The notes: generated by a model from the sequence alone, not told the origin. 64,000 nucleotides of DNA from Nocardia fusca NBRC 14340 (GCF_001618425.1 NZ_BDCU01000017.1:582392-646391); one strand, 5' to 3'; shown: positions 36,458 to 46,099, counted from the first letter of the stretch. A program made the numbers and translations.

Positions 36458-37936
36458 TCATGCCGGACGCGGTTCGTCGCCGCGGCCGGGGCCCGGATCG
36501 TGGTCGGCGATGATCTCCGAGATCGGACAGCGGAGTCGGTCCCGGCTCGGGGCCGCGGCGCCCGCGGGCCGCTCGTCCAGCGGGAATTCCGCGCGTACGA
36601 TCCACCCGCCGGCCTCCGGACCGACCCGGATACGACCGCCCAGCCCGTCGGACCGGTGCCGCATACCCGCGACCCCGGTCCCCCGGCCGAGTTGCGGGGG
36701 CAGGCCGCGGGGGATCGTATTGTGCACGCGTACGACGGCCGAGCGGGCGTCCACGGCCACCTTCAGCTCCACATCCGCGCCCGGGGCGTGTTTGGCGATA
36801 TTGGCCAGCGATTCCTGGCAGATGCGATAGAGCGCCAGCCCGACCGCCGCCGACACCCCGGACAGATCGCCGGTGAACCGCCGGTGCACCGTGAGGCCGG
36901 CGTTGACGAAGTCGTCGACGAGGGCGGGGATATCGCCGGCGCCCGGTTCGACCCCGGCCGCCGAGGGCACCGAATCCAGCAGGCCGACCGTGCGCCGGAT
37001 ATCGGCCATGGCCTGGCGGCCCAGTCGTTCCGCGTCGACGAGGGCGTCGGCCGCCTCGTCCACATCGCGATCGGAGGTCAGTGCGTGCCGGGCGGCCGTC
37101 ACGTGCAGCAGGGTCACGGTGAGCGAATGGGCGATGACATCGTGTACTTCGCGTGCGATCCGGTTGCGTTCGGCGGCCGCGGCCTGCGCGGCGCGCGCGC
37201 TCTGGTTCTCCCTTTCCTGGTACAGGAACAGGCGCTGATACTGCAGCATCACCCCCACCAGCCAGCCGAGCAGGATACCGAGCGCGTACATGGGGAAACC
37301 GGTACGCAGCGAGTGATCGCCCCACAGTGCCTCCCCGACGAAGGCGAAGGCGAGCAGTTCGGCCGCGGCGACAACCGCCAGCAGGACGCTCAGCCGCTTC
37401 GGTGCGATCGCCGCGATCTCGGCGATACCGACCATCAGCACGAAGGGCGCGAAATCGGAGTCCACCGGCTGGACGAAGAACAGCGCGGCCGCGATCAACG
37501 TGGCGGCGAACAGCGGCAGCGGTCGCGGCACGATCCCGAACAGCACGTAGATCGGGCCGGAGGCGAACAGCAGCACCAGCGCGATCACCGGCAGTGCGGT
37601 GGGGAAGTACTCGTGCCGCTGCAGACAGGCCACCACACCGATGACGAAGAACGCCAGATCGGTGAACAGCACGACCTTGGGCGGATAGTCGAAGGGCAGT
37701 TCGCGCAGCGGGTACGGGGCCCCGGGGAGCAGTTTCGCCAGCACAGCGCGCAGCCGGCGGCGGCTTCGGGCCCACCGTCCGGGCCGGACCGCCGCTCCCA
37801 CTCGATCCGGGGCCGGGTCCGTCGTCGTGGCCGACGGATCCGGGGCGTCCGGATCGGATCCGCCCACCGCGCCACCGCTCACCGGCCGCGCACGGTCCCC
37901 CGCGGCGGCAACCGGTGTGAGGCGGCTCTCACTCAT
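36458..37936 (-). CDS. NarL-type sensor histidine kinase
   Basis: A 492-residue sensor kinase. After a Pro/Asp-rich N terminus of about 60 residues there are about six hydrophobic segments (LFTDLAFFVIGVVACLQ through GILLGWLVGVML). A coiled stretch follows, then the HisKA_3 box RNRIAREVHDVIAHSLTVTL with the phospho-accepting His. The HATPase region has the N-box ALYRICQESLANIAKHAPG and the G-box GRGTGVAGMRHR. The membrane part is the sensor, ligand unknown. Partner is presumably the response regulator at 35443. The start at 37936 lies after a non-coding-looking stretch. Confidence 0.92.
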   Translation of the reverse strand: MSESRLTPVAAAGDRARPVSGGAVGGSDPDAPDPSATTTDPAPDRVGAAVRPGRWARSRRRLRAVLAKLLPGAPYPLRELPFDYPPKVVLFTDLAFFVIGVVACLQRHEYFPTALPVIALVLLFASGPIYVLFGIVPRPLPLFAATLIAAALFFVQPVDSDFAPFVLMVGIAEIAAIAPKRLSVLLAVVAAAELLAFAFVGEALWGDHSLRTGFPMYALGILLGWLVGVMLQYQRLFLYQERENQSARAAQAAAAERNRIAREVHDVIAHSLTVTLLHVTAARHALTSDRDVDEAADALVDAERLGRQAMADIRRTVGLLDSVPSAAGVEPGAGDIPALVDDFVNAGLTVHRRFTGDLSGVSAAVGLALYRICQESLANIAKHAPGADVELKVAVDARSAVVRVHNTIPRGLPPQLGRGTGVAGMRHRSDGLGGRIRVGPEAGGWIVRAEFPLDERPAGAAAPSRDRLRCPISEIIADHDPGPGRGDEPRPA

Positions 37937-38128
37937 CTGTCCAGGGTAAGCACCCCCGGCGCCGCTCGGCATCCTGCTACGGCCGGTTCCCGGCTCCGAC
38001 CACGGTAGGACAGCGATTCACATCCACGGCACGACGATTTACCGGCGCCGGATTCCTAACGTGGAACACGAGGTCGCCGAACCACCGGGCCGGCGAAAAC
38101 CAGGCCCCCGACCGAAAGGGCTCGGATC

Positions 38129-38434
38129 ATGTCTTGGGAAGATCAGCACCTGCGCACCGAGATCCTGCACACCGTCCTCGACCGGGCTGCCCACGATCCG
38201 GCGCGACCGGACCTCTTCGACGACATCCCGCACCTCGACCGTCTGTTCGGCGGCCCGCAGGGAGTACTTGCGGCGCTGCGCTATCGGTGGAACATTCATC
38301 TGGACGCCAAGCTGGAGCTCGACCCGGGCCGCTGCTGGACCGCCGAAGAGGCCCGGCTCGAGCTGGCGACCGAACAACCCGTGCTCTACGCGGTTCTCGA
38401 CGCGCGCACGGCGTCACCCGTGCCGGTGGCCTGA
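38129..38434 (+). CDS. hypothetical protein of 101 residues
   Basis: A soluble helical protein (MSWEDQHLRTEILHTVLDRA, then LFDDIPHLDRLFGGPQGVLA) with no signal peptide or membrane helix. The ATG at 38129 has AAAGGG 8 bases upstream. I recognise no domain. It lies 46 bases before an ABC ATPase gene on the same strand, so the two probably form an operon, and divergent from the sensor kinase. Confidence 0.7.
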   Translation: MSWEDQHLRTEILHTVLDRAAHDPARPDLFDDIPHLDRLFGGPQGVLAALRYRWNIHLDAKLELDPGRCWTAEEARLELATEQPVLYAVLDARTASPVPVA

Positions 38435-38480
38435 CCGGGCCGCGCGGACCGACCGAACATCCGTGGAAGACGGGGTGGCG

Positions 38481-39194
38481 ATGACGCAGCCGGCGATGCT
38501 GGAACTGACCGATGTGGTGAAGGAGTACCGGGTCGGCGAACAACCGGTCCGAGCGCTCGACAGTATCGATCTGCGGCTGGAGGCCGGCGAATTCACCGCG
38601 GTGATCGGGCCGTCCGGATCGGGGAAGAGCACCCTGCTGCATATGCTCGGCGCGCTGGACCGCCCCGATTCCGGGTCGATCCGCTTCCAGGGCGACGAGA
38701 TCGGCGATCTGGACGAGGAGCGGCAGTCGGAGTTCCGCCGCCACCGGGTGGGCTTCGTGTTCCAGTTCTTCAATCTGCTGCCCACGCTGACGGCCTGGGA
38801 GAACGTGGCCGTTCCGAAACTGCTGGACGGTACCGGGCTCCGGAAGGCCCGGCCGCGGGCGCTGGAACTGCTCGACCGGGTCGGGCTGGCGTCCCGTGCC
38901 GAACACCGGCCGGCCGAATTGTCCGGCGGCCAGATGCAGCGGGTCGCGGTGGCCCGCGCGCTGATCATGGACCCGCCGCTCATCCTGGCCGACGAGCCCA
39001 CCGGCAATCTCGATTCGAAGACCGGCGCGTCGATCCTCGAACTGCTGGCCGGGGTGGCCGGATCCGGCAACTCGGTGGTGATGGTGACCCACGACCGGGG
39101 CGCGGTCGACTACTGCGATCGGGTCGTCACCCTCGGCGACGGCCGGATCGGCGCCGACGAACGCACCACGGCCCGGCGCACCGTCGACGCCTGA
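38481..39194 (+). CDS. ABC transporter ATP-binding protein (MacB/LolD type), orphan
   Basis: A 237-residue ABC ATPase of the MacB/LolD/FtsE branch: Walker A GPSGSGKST at 43-51, Q-loop FQFFNLLPTLTAWENV, signature LSGGQ at 147-151, Walker B LILADEPTGN from 167, and H-loop MVTHD. Such proteins work with FtsX-like permeases that export lipids, peptides or drugs. No permease gene is adjacent: upstream is the 101-residue protein and downstream a convergent kinase. It may have lost its partner or act with one encoded elsewhere. The ATG at 38481 is used; a GTG at 38476 is in another frame. Confidence 0.93.
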   Translation: MTQPAMLELTDVVKEYRVGEQPVRALDSIDLRLEAGEFTAVIGPSGSGKSTLLHMLGALDRPDSGSIRFQGDEIGDLDEERQSEFRRHRVGFVFQFFNLLPTLTAWENVAVPKLLDGTGLRKARPRALELLDRVGLASRAEHRPAELSGGQMQRVAVARALIMDPPLILADEPTGNLDSKTGASILELLAGVAGSGNSVVMVTHDRGAVDYCDRVVTLGDGRIGADERTTARRTVDA

Positions 39195-39218
39195 CAGCCA
39201 CCCGCCGCACGGCGGCGC

Positions 39219-41258
39219 TCACAGTGGGGCGGCCGACCACCACCGGTCGATATCGCCGCGGGCTCCCGCACCCCAGTAGCGGACGAACAACAGCGAATTG
39301 CTCCGCGGCGAATCGGTTCTGGCACCGAAACCGACCACCATGTTCGCGGTGGATCGGCCCCGATCGCCGGGTTCCTCCCACAGATGCGCGGTATAGGGTT
39401 CCCCACTCTTGGCACCGGAGACCGAATCGTGCGGCGGCAGGCTCTCGATCACCTCCATGGTGTCCTCGGCATCCGGGTAGGTGATGATCGTGTAGTCGAG
39501 CCGGGTGGCCTCCAGCGAGCGCTGCCGGCAGTCCCAGATCGATTCCCACGGACGGGTTTCCAAGACCTCGTCGAAGACCGGCACCACCTCGAGTATCGGG
39601 ATCTGGTCACCGGGCTCGTACTGACTGCACAGCGCGTCCTGATACCCGAAACCGTCCAGCTCCGACCCCTGCGGCAGCAGCGTGGAGAACAGCCGCCGGG
39701 TGCGATCGCCCGGCTCTGTTCCCGGCGACTCGCCGGTCTCGGATGCGCCGCTTGTGCCGCCCGGGCCGTGTTCGAGTGTAGAGGGCGCAGCGGCGGCCGG
39801 CGCTCCCTCGGAACCGGAATCGTTGCTGCCCAGCACCACCAGAACAGCCGCCACGATCACGGCCAGCACGATGAGCGGGATCAGGATGGCCACCGCGATC
39901 CACCCCGCCCGGCTGCGCCGTCGCGCGGCCGGAGCCGGATGATAGCCGTGGTACTGCCCGGGCGCCGGCGGCCGCGGGACGGCCTGCACGGGCATCCCCC
40001 CGGTGTGCTCCACACCCACGCTTTGCGGCGCTCCGGTGGGGCCGGTGTGTTCCACGACCGTCCCCGGGCGCGGCGCCGGCGGTGTCACGACCGGCTGGGC
40101 GCCGGTGTGTTCGGCATCCCCCGGACGCACGGGCGCACCGGCCGGAGCGTTCGTCGCGCCACCGGTGCGTTCCACGGCGGGCCCCGGCGCACCGGGCGGC
40201 AGCGCGGCACCGGCGCGAGCGGCCGGGACGCCCGCATATCCGCTCTCGGCATAACCGCCGGTCGCCCCCGCGACCGCACCCGGTGGTCCGGCGGGCGCAC
40301 CGGGCGGTCCCGCAGGTGCCGGCGCAGTACCGGGTCCGGCCGAATAACCGCCCGCCGCACCGGGATACACCGCCCCCGGACCGCTCGCCTCGGTCGGCGG
40401 CGCATAGGTCTGTGTGGGCGCAGGGGCGGTGAGCGCCTGTTCGGCGGCCCGCGCGAACTCGACACAGGTGCGGTAGCGGTGGCCGGGATGTTTGGCCATC
40501 GCCTTCGCCAGCACCGGATCCAGTCCCGCCGGCAGCCCCGGGCGTTTCACTGCCAGCGGCGGCGGGGCGAGCTGCAGATTGCCGTGAATGATGTCGGCGG
40601 GATTGGGTGAATCGAACGGCGCCATGCCGGTGAGCAGCCAGTACAGCGCGCAGGCCAGTGAATACTGATCCGATCGGCCGTCCATGTCACCGCCGGTCAT
40701 CTGTTCCGGCGAAGCGAAGGCGAGGGTGGCGGTGAACATACCGGTCTGGGTCAACCGCACCGTTTCCGCGCGTAACCGGGCCAATCCGAAATCGGTGAGG
40801 AAAACGCGTTCGCCCTGCCCGGGATTGGCGCGGGCGAGCAGGATATTGGACGGTTTCACATCACGGTGCAGAACCCCCCTACCGTGCGCGTAGTCGAGCG
40901 CGTCGGCCACGCCGGCGATGATCTGGACCGCTTTCTCCGGAGCCAGGGCCAGCGGATTGACCGTGCCGGCGTCGGCGCCGTCGATGTACTGCATGCACAT
41001 CCACAGGTGATCGCCCTCCGCACCCCGGTCGTAGACCGTGACGATGCTCGGATGGTCGAGCGCGGCGGCGAGATCGGCTTCCCGTTCGAACCGGGTGCGG
41101 ATCGCGGCGTCGGCGAACAGTTCCGGTTTGAGCAGCTTCAACGCGGTCTGTTTCCCGAGCCGCGGATGCCGGGCCAGATATACGGCGCCCATTCCGCCTT
41201 CACCGAGCAACCGCTCGACGGTGAACCCGGCGAACACGTCACCGTTGTTGAGCAACAC
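39219..41258 (-). CDS. transmembrane Ser/Thr protein kinase
   Basis: A 679-residue receptor-type kinase. Kinase domain residues 8-275: GEGGMGAVY loop, Lys41, HRDVKPSNIL (Asp133), DFG at 156-158, SPEQ in the activation segment. A Pro/Gly/Ala-rich linker of about 170 residues contains several repeats of a V-E-H-T-G type motif. One membrane helix (WIAVAILIPLIVLAVIVAAV) follows. The extracellular domain of about 190 residues has four cysteines (CSQY, WDCRQR region), is of unknown ligand, and resembles nothing I can name. No PASTA repeats are present. It converges on the ABC ATPase with 24 bases between. Confidence 0.95.
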   Translation of the reverse strand: MLLNNGDVFAGFTVERLLGEGGMGAVYLARHPRLGKQTALKLLKPELFADAAIRTRFEREADLAAALDHPSIVTVYDRGAEGDHLWMCMQYIDGADAGTVNPLALAPEKAVQIIAGVADALDYAHGRGVLHRDVKPSNILLARANPGQGERVFLTDFGLARLRAETVRLTQTGMFTATLAFASPEQMTGGDMDGRSDQYSLACALYWLLTGMAPFDSPNPADIIHGNLQLAPPPLAVKRPGLPAGLDPVLAKAMAKHPGHRYRTCVEFARAAEQALTAPAPTQTYAPPTEASGPGAVYPGAAGGYSAGPGTAPAPAGPPGAPAGPPGAVAGATGGYAESGYAGVPAARAGAALPPGAPGPAVERTGGATNAPAGAPVRPGDAEHTGAQPVVTPPAPRPGTVVEHTGPTGAPQSVGVEHTGGMPVQAVPRPPAPGQYHGYHPAPAARRRSRAGWIAVAILIPLIVLAVIVAAVLVVLGSNDSGSEGAPAAAAPSTLEHGPGGTSGASETGESPGTEPGDRTRRLFSTLLPQGSELDGFGYQDALCSQYEPGDQIPILEVVPVFDEVLETRPWESIWDCRQRSLEATRLDYTIITYPDAEDTMEVIESLPPHDSVSGAKSGEPYTAHLWEEPGDRGRSTANMVVGFGARTDSPRSNSLLFVRYWGAGARGDIDRWWSAAPL

Positions 41259-41365
41259 GACCCCCTTCAGGCGACCGACAGACTGGTGAGCCTACCGGGC
41301 ACAGCGCGCCGTTTCCCCCGTGACAACGGGAATCAGGGCACTTCATGGAATACCTGACAGTCCGT

Positions 41366-42028
41366 TCAGCCGGGGGTGACCAACCCGGATTCGTAGGCCA
41401 GCACCACCGCCTGCGCGCGGTCGCGTAGATCCAATTTGGTGAAGACCTTGGACACATGAGTTTTGACCGTCTGCTCGGCGATGAACAGCGCCGTGGCGAT
41501 TTCGGTATTCGACATACCGCGGGCGATGAGTTCGAGTATCTCGCGCTCGCGCGGGGTCAATGAGGCCAGCGCCGGGGCCGGGGCGCGCCGGGCCGCGCGG
41601 CGGGTGGTCACTTCCGCGATGAGCCGGCGGGTGACGGTCGGCGCGAGGAGCGCCTCCCCGGCGGCGACCACCCGTACCGCCCGCACGAGTTCTTCGGCCG
41701 GGGCGTCCTTGAGCAGAAATCCGCTGGCGCCGATCCCGAGGGCTTCATAGACGTAGTCGTCGATATCGAAGGTGGTGAGCATGAGCACGCGCACCGGCGG
41801 ATCGAATCCGGCCCCCAGAATCGAGCGGGCCGCGTCGAGCCCGTTCATCTCCGGCATACGCACATCCATCAGCACCACATCGGGTCGTAACCGCGCCGAT
41901 TCGGCGACCGCCACTTTTCCGTTGGGCGCATCGCCGACGACACTGATATCGGGTTGGGCGGCGAGCAATGCTCCGAATCCTTGCCGCACCATGGCCTGAT
42001 CGTCGGCGATCAACACGGTTATTGCCAC
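41366..42028 (-). CDS. NarL/LuxR-type response regulator
   Basis: A 220-residue regulator. Receiver: VLIADDQAMVRQGFGALLAA, phospho-acceptor Asp in VVLMDVRMPEMNG, Lys in LLKDAPAEEL. DNA-binding part: LTPREREILELIARGMSNTE through VKTHVSKVFTKLDLRDRAQA. It is 61 bases downstream of the sensor kinase at 42090-43331 on the same strand, so the two form a two-component operon in sensor-regulator order. Confidence 0.94.
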   Translation of the reverse strand: MAITVLIADDQAMVRQGFGALLAAQPDISVVGDAPNGKVAVAESARLRPDVVLMDVRMPEMNGLDAARSILGAGFDPPVRVLMLTTFDIDDYVYEALGIGASGFLLKDAPAEELVRAVRVVAAGEALLAPTVTRRLIAEVTTRRAARRAPAPALASLTPREREILELIARGMSNTEIATALFIAEQTVKTHVSKVFTKLDLRDRAQAVVLAYESGLVTPG

Positions 42029-42089
42029 GGGCCCAGCTTAATTCCCGGAGGAAACCGGCGTGCGCCGAGCGTCCGGCGGAACCTCCGGG

Positions 42090-43331
42090 TCAGCGCGCAC
42101 CCGGCTGTGCGGCGGCGGGCAGCGCGAACTCCGCGGCGGGCGTGAACGGCAACCGCGCGTGGACCCGGAATCCGCCGTCGGCGGCGGGTGCCGCGTCGAG
42201 CCGGCCGCCGACGGCGAGCGCGCGCGCCTGCATACCCGGGATACCGTGCCCGCCCGTACCACCGCCGGTGGCACCGCTGCCCGGCCCGTTGATCACGGTG
42301 AGGTCGACCTCCCCCGTGCAGGCGATCGTCACCCGCACCGGTGCGCCCGGGGCGTGCCGGCCGGCATTGGCCAGCGATTCCTGCACGATCCGGTACAGCG
42401 CGGAACCGACGGTATCCGGGACCGCGGCCAGCGTTCCGTCGACCGACCAGGTGAGATCCACCCCGGCGCGGGCCGCGCCGATGAACAGTGCTTCCAGATC
42501 GGCGGCGGTCGGTTGCGGCGCGTGCTCGGCGAGCTGTCCGTCGCTGCGCAGCACACCGAGCAGCCCCCGGATCTCGTTCAGCGCCTCCCGTGCGGTCGCG
42601 CCGATCGATTCGAACTCGGCGCGCGCCGCGTCGTTCACACCCTCCACCCGGTAGGGCGCGGTCTGCGCCTGCACGACCACCAGCGACATATGGTGGGCCA
42701 CCACATCGTGCAGGTCGCGCGCGATGCGCGCCTTCTCCTCGAGAATCGTGCGGCGTGCCCGTTCCAGATCGCTGAGTTCGGTCTGCTTGCTCAGTTCGGA
42801 CCGGGAGCGGATCAGCGACCGCACCAGCAGCGCGACGAAGAGCAGCCCGCCCAGCGAGACCGGCCAGGCCCACGGGTCGGCGTCGATACCCTCGGCCGAC
42901 AGTGCCGCGCCCAGCAGCAGCGAGGTCGCCCCCCACACCACCGCGACCAGTTGCAGTGGCGAGCGCAGGGCCACCGCGAACACCAGGAAGTACAGCGCGA
43001 CGATATGCACCACCTGGACGGGGATCTCCTCCCCCGGCAGGTTCGGCACGGCCAACGCGATGAACAGCGCCGAGCCCGCCGAGACCGCCCAGCCCAGCAA
43101 CGCGTTCCTGCTCATCAGCAGTACCGGCACCGCGGCGAACGCGGCGATCAGCGGCGCGAGCGGCGCGGGCACATCGTGGGTGAGATGCAGGGTGGGCCAC
43201 GCCACCGCGAACAGTGTCACCGCCGTCAGGACCGAGGCGGCATCGAGCCACCAGCGCAGGCCCAGGCCGACGATCAGGCCCCACAGGCCCCGCCGCGGGC
43301 GCACCGGCACCGCGATGCTCGTATCGTTCAT
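42090..43331 (-). CDS. NarL-type sensor histidine kinase
   Basis: A 413-residue sensor kinase. Several hydrophobic segments fill residues 20-160 (DAASVLTAVTLFAVAWPTLH, LLMSRNALLGWAVSAGSALF and others). The HisKA_3 box is KARIARDLHDVVAHHMSLVV. The ATPase part shows ALYRIVQESLANAGRHAPG and GTGGHGIPGMQARA. A small membrane sensor of unknown stimulus, it is of the DesK/LiaS-like architecture common in actinomycetes. The start at 43331 (MNDTSIAVPVRPRRGLWG) fits better than a Met 13 codons upstream. Partner: response regulator at 41366. Confidence 0.92.
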   Translation of the reverse strand: MNDTSIAVPVRPRRGLWGLIVGLGLRWWLDAASVLTAVTLFAVAWPTLHLTHDVPAPLAPLIAAFAAVPVLLMSRNALLGWAVSAGSALFIALAVPNLPGEEIPVQVVHIVALYFLVFAVALRSPLQLVAVVWGATSLLLGAALSAEGIDADPWAWPVSLGGLLFVALLVRSLIRSRSELSKQTELSDLERARRTILEEKARIARDLHDVVAHHMSLVVVQAQTAPYRVEGVNDAARAEFESIGATAREALNEIRGLLGVLRSDGQLAEHAPQPTAADLEALFIGAARAGVDLTWSVDGTLAAVPDTVGSALYRIVQESLANAGRHAPGAPVRVTIACTGEVDLTVINGPGSGATGGGTGGHGIPGMQARALAVGGRLDAAPAADGGFRVHARLPFTPAAEFALPAAAQPGAR

Positions 43332-43388
43332 GCCCCCGACACTAGGAACTCCGGCCTCGGCGCACCTCATACCGTGGGGTGAATTACG

Positions 43389-43419
43389 GCCGGTACACCG
43401 GGGCTAGCCCCGTACCGGC
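43389..43419. promoter_or_regulatory. strong hairpin in the sensor kinase/PLA2-like divergent region
   Basis: GCCGGTAC (43389-43396) pairs with GTACCGGC (43412-43419) around an inner 12-bp palindrome GGGGCTAGCCCC (43400-43411). It lies between two divergent genes, so it is more likely an operator or 5' leader structure than a terminator. Confidence 0.45.
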
Positions 43420-43497
43420 GTAGGTTCCGGGACCGGCGCGCAAACCCCACCCGAGCGGGACGGCCGCGACCGTCTTCCGTTCATAACGTCCTCGGCC

Positions 43498-44232
43498 ATG
43501 GCTGTCTCGAACAATGCCGTGCGCCACCCGGCCCGGCTGTCCCCGCAGACCGCGCGGCGCGCGGCGACCGCCGCGGCCGGATTCGCCGCGGTGGTATCCC
43601 TGCTGTCGGCGCCCGCGGCCGATGCCGCCGGTCCCGCACCCCGGCCGGCCGCCGCGGCGGCGGTCCGCGCGCTCACCACACCAGGGACGGTCGCCGCGGT
43701 ACCCGCGGACTTCCGCGCGGTGGCCGGGTACACCCCGGCGCGGGTCGACGGGATGCTGGTCGCGCCGCACGGATCGTGTTCCTCCCCGGTACCGCTGCCG
43801 GCGGAGTTCGATACCGCCTGCAAGGCCCACGACCTCGGCTACGACCTGCTGCGGTACGCCGACCGCACCGGCGCCCCGCTCGGCCCCTGGGCCCGGCAGG
43901 AGCTGGACCGGGCACTCGCCGAACGGATGCACACCGCGTGCGCGCAGCGGCCGCAGCTGCTGCCGCGCGCCCGCTGCGCCGTGCTGGCCGAGGCCGCCGA
44001 GATCGCCGTGGACCTCAACTCGATGCGGCAGGACTACGGCGTACCGGTCGTGGAGGACTTTGTCCTGACCGACGCCGTCACCGCGTGGCTGCCGCGGATC
44101 TGCGGCCTGCTCCTGCTCGTCATGGCCGTCCTGTTCCTGGGCCGCCCGGTCGCCGCGCCGCTGCTTCCGGCGGCCGGGACCCGCCGTCCGATCCGCTCGT
44201 ACCACGCCGTCACCGGGGGTTCCCATGTCTGA
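43498..44232 (+). CDS. phospholipase A2-like exported membrane-anchored protein (copy 1)
   Basis: A 244-residue exported protein. The signal sequence is at residues 15-43, and one membrane helix lies near the C terminus (PRICGLLLLVMAVLFLG). The central domain resembles prokaryotic phospholipase A2: a Cys-Ser-Ser lead, then EFDTACKAHDLGYDLLRYAD with the catalytic pair His111-Asp112, and four cysteines (94, 108, 148, 160) placed for two disulfides. Active-site direction is thus outside the cell. It overlaps the next gene by 8 bases. A close paralogue is at 46100. Enzyme activity is inferred; the calcium loop cannot be assigned. Confidence 0.75.
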   Translation: MAVSNNAVRHPARLSPQTARRAATAAAGFAAVVSLLSAPAADAAGPAPRPAAAAAVRALTTPGTVAAVPADFRAVAGYTPARVDGMLVAPHGSCSSPVPLPAEFDTACKAHDLGYDLLRYADRTGAPLGPWARQELDRALAERMHTACAQRPQLLPRARCAVLAEAAEIAVDLNSMRQDYGVPVVEDFVLTDAVTAWLPRICGLLLLVMAVLFLGRPVAAPLLPAAGTRRPIRSYHAVTGGSHV

Positions 44233-45970
44233 CACGACGACAGCCGTACCCGTCCCGGCCCCGTCGCACTCCCGGGCCCGCACCGGCCTCCCCGGCAACG
44301 TCCCGGCACCCTCTCGGCCACGACCCCGTACCGGCCCACCGGACGACGTCCCGGCACCCGCGCGCCCCCGGCCCCACACCGGCCCACCGGACGACGTCCC
44401 GGCACTCTCCCGGCCACGGCCCCACACCGACCTACCCGACGACGTCGCGTTACCCGCCCGGCCCGGCGACGTCCCGACATCGTCGGGACCCCACACCGGC
44501 CGACCCGACGATGTCCCGGCACCCTCGCAACCCCGTCCTCACTCCGACCCGGCCGATGCCGTCCCGGCCCCCGCACAACCCCGATCTCGCAAGGCCTTGC
44601 TCGATTACGTCCGCACCCGGTTGCCACGGCATTGGCCACCGGTGGCGACCACACTCGCCGTCGGTGCCGGGACCGCGGTATCCCTGGCACCCGGCCTGCT
44701 GCCCCGGACCGCGGCCGCGCAGGCCGTACTCACCGCGGTGACCGTGGTCCTGGCCCTGGGTATCGCGCGGCTCCCCCGTCTCGTGATCCGGTACTTCGCG
44801 AGGCGCGTCCCCGCCGCCACACCGCGAGCCCGTCGGCTGGTGTTCGCGGCCACCGCGACCGGCGTCCTCGGCGCGGTGGTGTACGCCGCGCGGTGGCAAC
44901 ACACCCTGCGGTCGGCGATGGTTGTGGCGCCGACCGGCCCGGGCCACTGGGTGGGGTGGGCGGTCGGCGCGACCCTGCTCACCGTCGCGACGGTGGCGGT
45001 GGTCCGCGGGTGCGGCCGGTTGCTCCGACGTATCGGCTGGTCCCGGGCGCTGGTGATGACGGTGGTCGCCGGCCTGCCGATGGCCCTGTTCGCGGTCCCC
45101 GCGGCGGTGGGCTGGGGCGACCGGACCTATGCCGCCGCGAACGCCGCCGCGGATCCGGGCCTGGTCCGGCCGGTGGCGGTGACCCGGTCCGGAAGCGCCG
45201 AGTCGATGGTGAACTGGTCGACGCTGGGGCGCGAAGGGCAGCGGTTCGTCACCGCCGGGCCGCCGGGCGCGGTCCGGGTCTATATCGGACTCCGCTCGGC
45301 GCCGGACCTGGCCGCGCGCGCCGCGCTGGCGGTCCGGGAACTGGATCGGGCCGGTGGCTTCGACCGCTCCGATCTGGTGATCGCCGTGCCCACCGGATCG
45401 GGCTGGGTGGACCCGCGGGCGCTGCACGGTGTCGATACCCGATTCGGTGGCGATGTGGCGGTGGTCGCGCTGCAGTACTCGAACACGCCGAGCTGGGCCA
45501 CCTTCGTCTTCGGCCGAGACGCGGCGGCGGCTTCGGCGCGGGCGCTGGTCGCCGCCGTCGAACAGCACATCGCCACGATGCCGGATCCGCCCCGGCTGCA
45601 CCTGTACGGACAGAGCCTCGGCGCGCTCGGCGGTAGCGCGGTGTTCGCGGGCGCCGCCGAGCAGAACCGCCGGGTGTGCTCGGCGCTGTGGGCCGGGATG
45701 CCGGGCGGTGGTGGGCCGGCGCCCGGTGCGCGCACCGCGGTACTGGCCAATACGTCCGATCCGGTCGTGCACTGGTCACTCGACCTGCTGTGGCGGCCAC
45801 CGGACCTCACCGCCGCCCGTCCTGACGCACCGATCCCCCCTTGGCTGCCCGTGGTCGGTTTCCTGCAGACCACCGCGGACCTGCTGGGCGCCCTCGGCGC
45901 GCCACCGGGACACGGCCACCGGTACGACACCGATCAGGGGACCGCGCTGCCCGGCTGCGGCCCGGCCTGA
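44225..45970 (+). CDS. membrane alpha/beta hydrolase (Abhydrolase_9 family)
   Basis: A 581-residue protein. Residues 11-116 are low-complexity proline-rich repeats of about 16 residues (for example PAPARPRPHTGPPDDV). Residues 130-295 hold four or five hydrophobic helices. The rest is an Abhydrolase_9 catalytic domain: GSAESMVNWSTLGREGQRFV, VRVYIGLRSAPDLAARAALA, then nucleophile motif YGQSLGALGG (Ser464). This family includes mycobacterial membrane lipases or esterases of unknown substrate. It lies between two PLA2-like genes and overlaps the first by 8 bases, pointing to a lipid-acting membrane cassette. Confidence 0.88.
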   Translation: MSDTTTAVPVPAPSHSRARTGLPGNVPAPSRPRPRTGPPDDVPAPARPRPHTGPPDDVPALSRPRPHTDLPDDVALPARPGDVPTSSGPHTGRPDDVPAPSQPRPHSDPADAVPAPAQPRSRKALLDYVRTRLPRHWPPVATTLAVGAGTAVSLAPGLLPRTAAAQAVLTAVTVVLALGIARLPRLVIRYFARRVPAATPRARRLVFAATATGVLGAVVYAARWQHTLRSAMVVAPTGPGHWVGWAVGATLLTVATVAVVRGCGRLLRRIGWSRALVMTVVAGLPMALFAVPAAVGWGDRTYAAANAAADPGLVRPVAVTRSGSAESMVNWSTLGREGQRFVTAGPPGAVRVYIGLRSAPDLAARAALAVRELDRAGGFDRSDLVIAVPTGSGWVDPRALHGVDTRFGGDVAVVALQYSNTPSWATFVFGRDAAAASARALVAAVEQHIATMPDPPRLHLYGQSLGALGGSAVFAGAAEQNRRVCSALWAGMPGGGGPAPGARTAVLANTSDPVVHWSLDLLWRPPDLTAARPDAPIPPWLPVVGFLQTTADLLGALGAPPGHGHRYDTDQGTALPGCGPA

Positions 45971-46099
45971 CACGCTCCGCTACCTCCGCGGCGCCGGGTT
46001 TGCCGGGCGGATGCGGGCCGCCGTCGCGGCGGTCGTGGCTGCCGGGAGCGGGACCTGCCGTGCGGGCCCACCGCTCCCTAACGCTTAAGGTGTCCCTTC

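Noticed and set aside
36333..37775. Alternative long minus-strand frame across the sensor kinase
   Set aside because: The kinase motifs (H-box, N-box, G-box) are all in the frame ending at 36458; this one is Arg/Gly-rich shadow.
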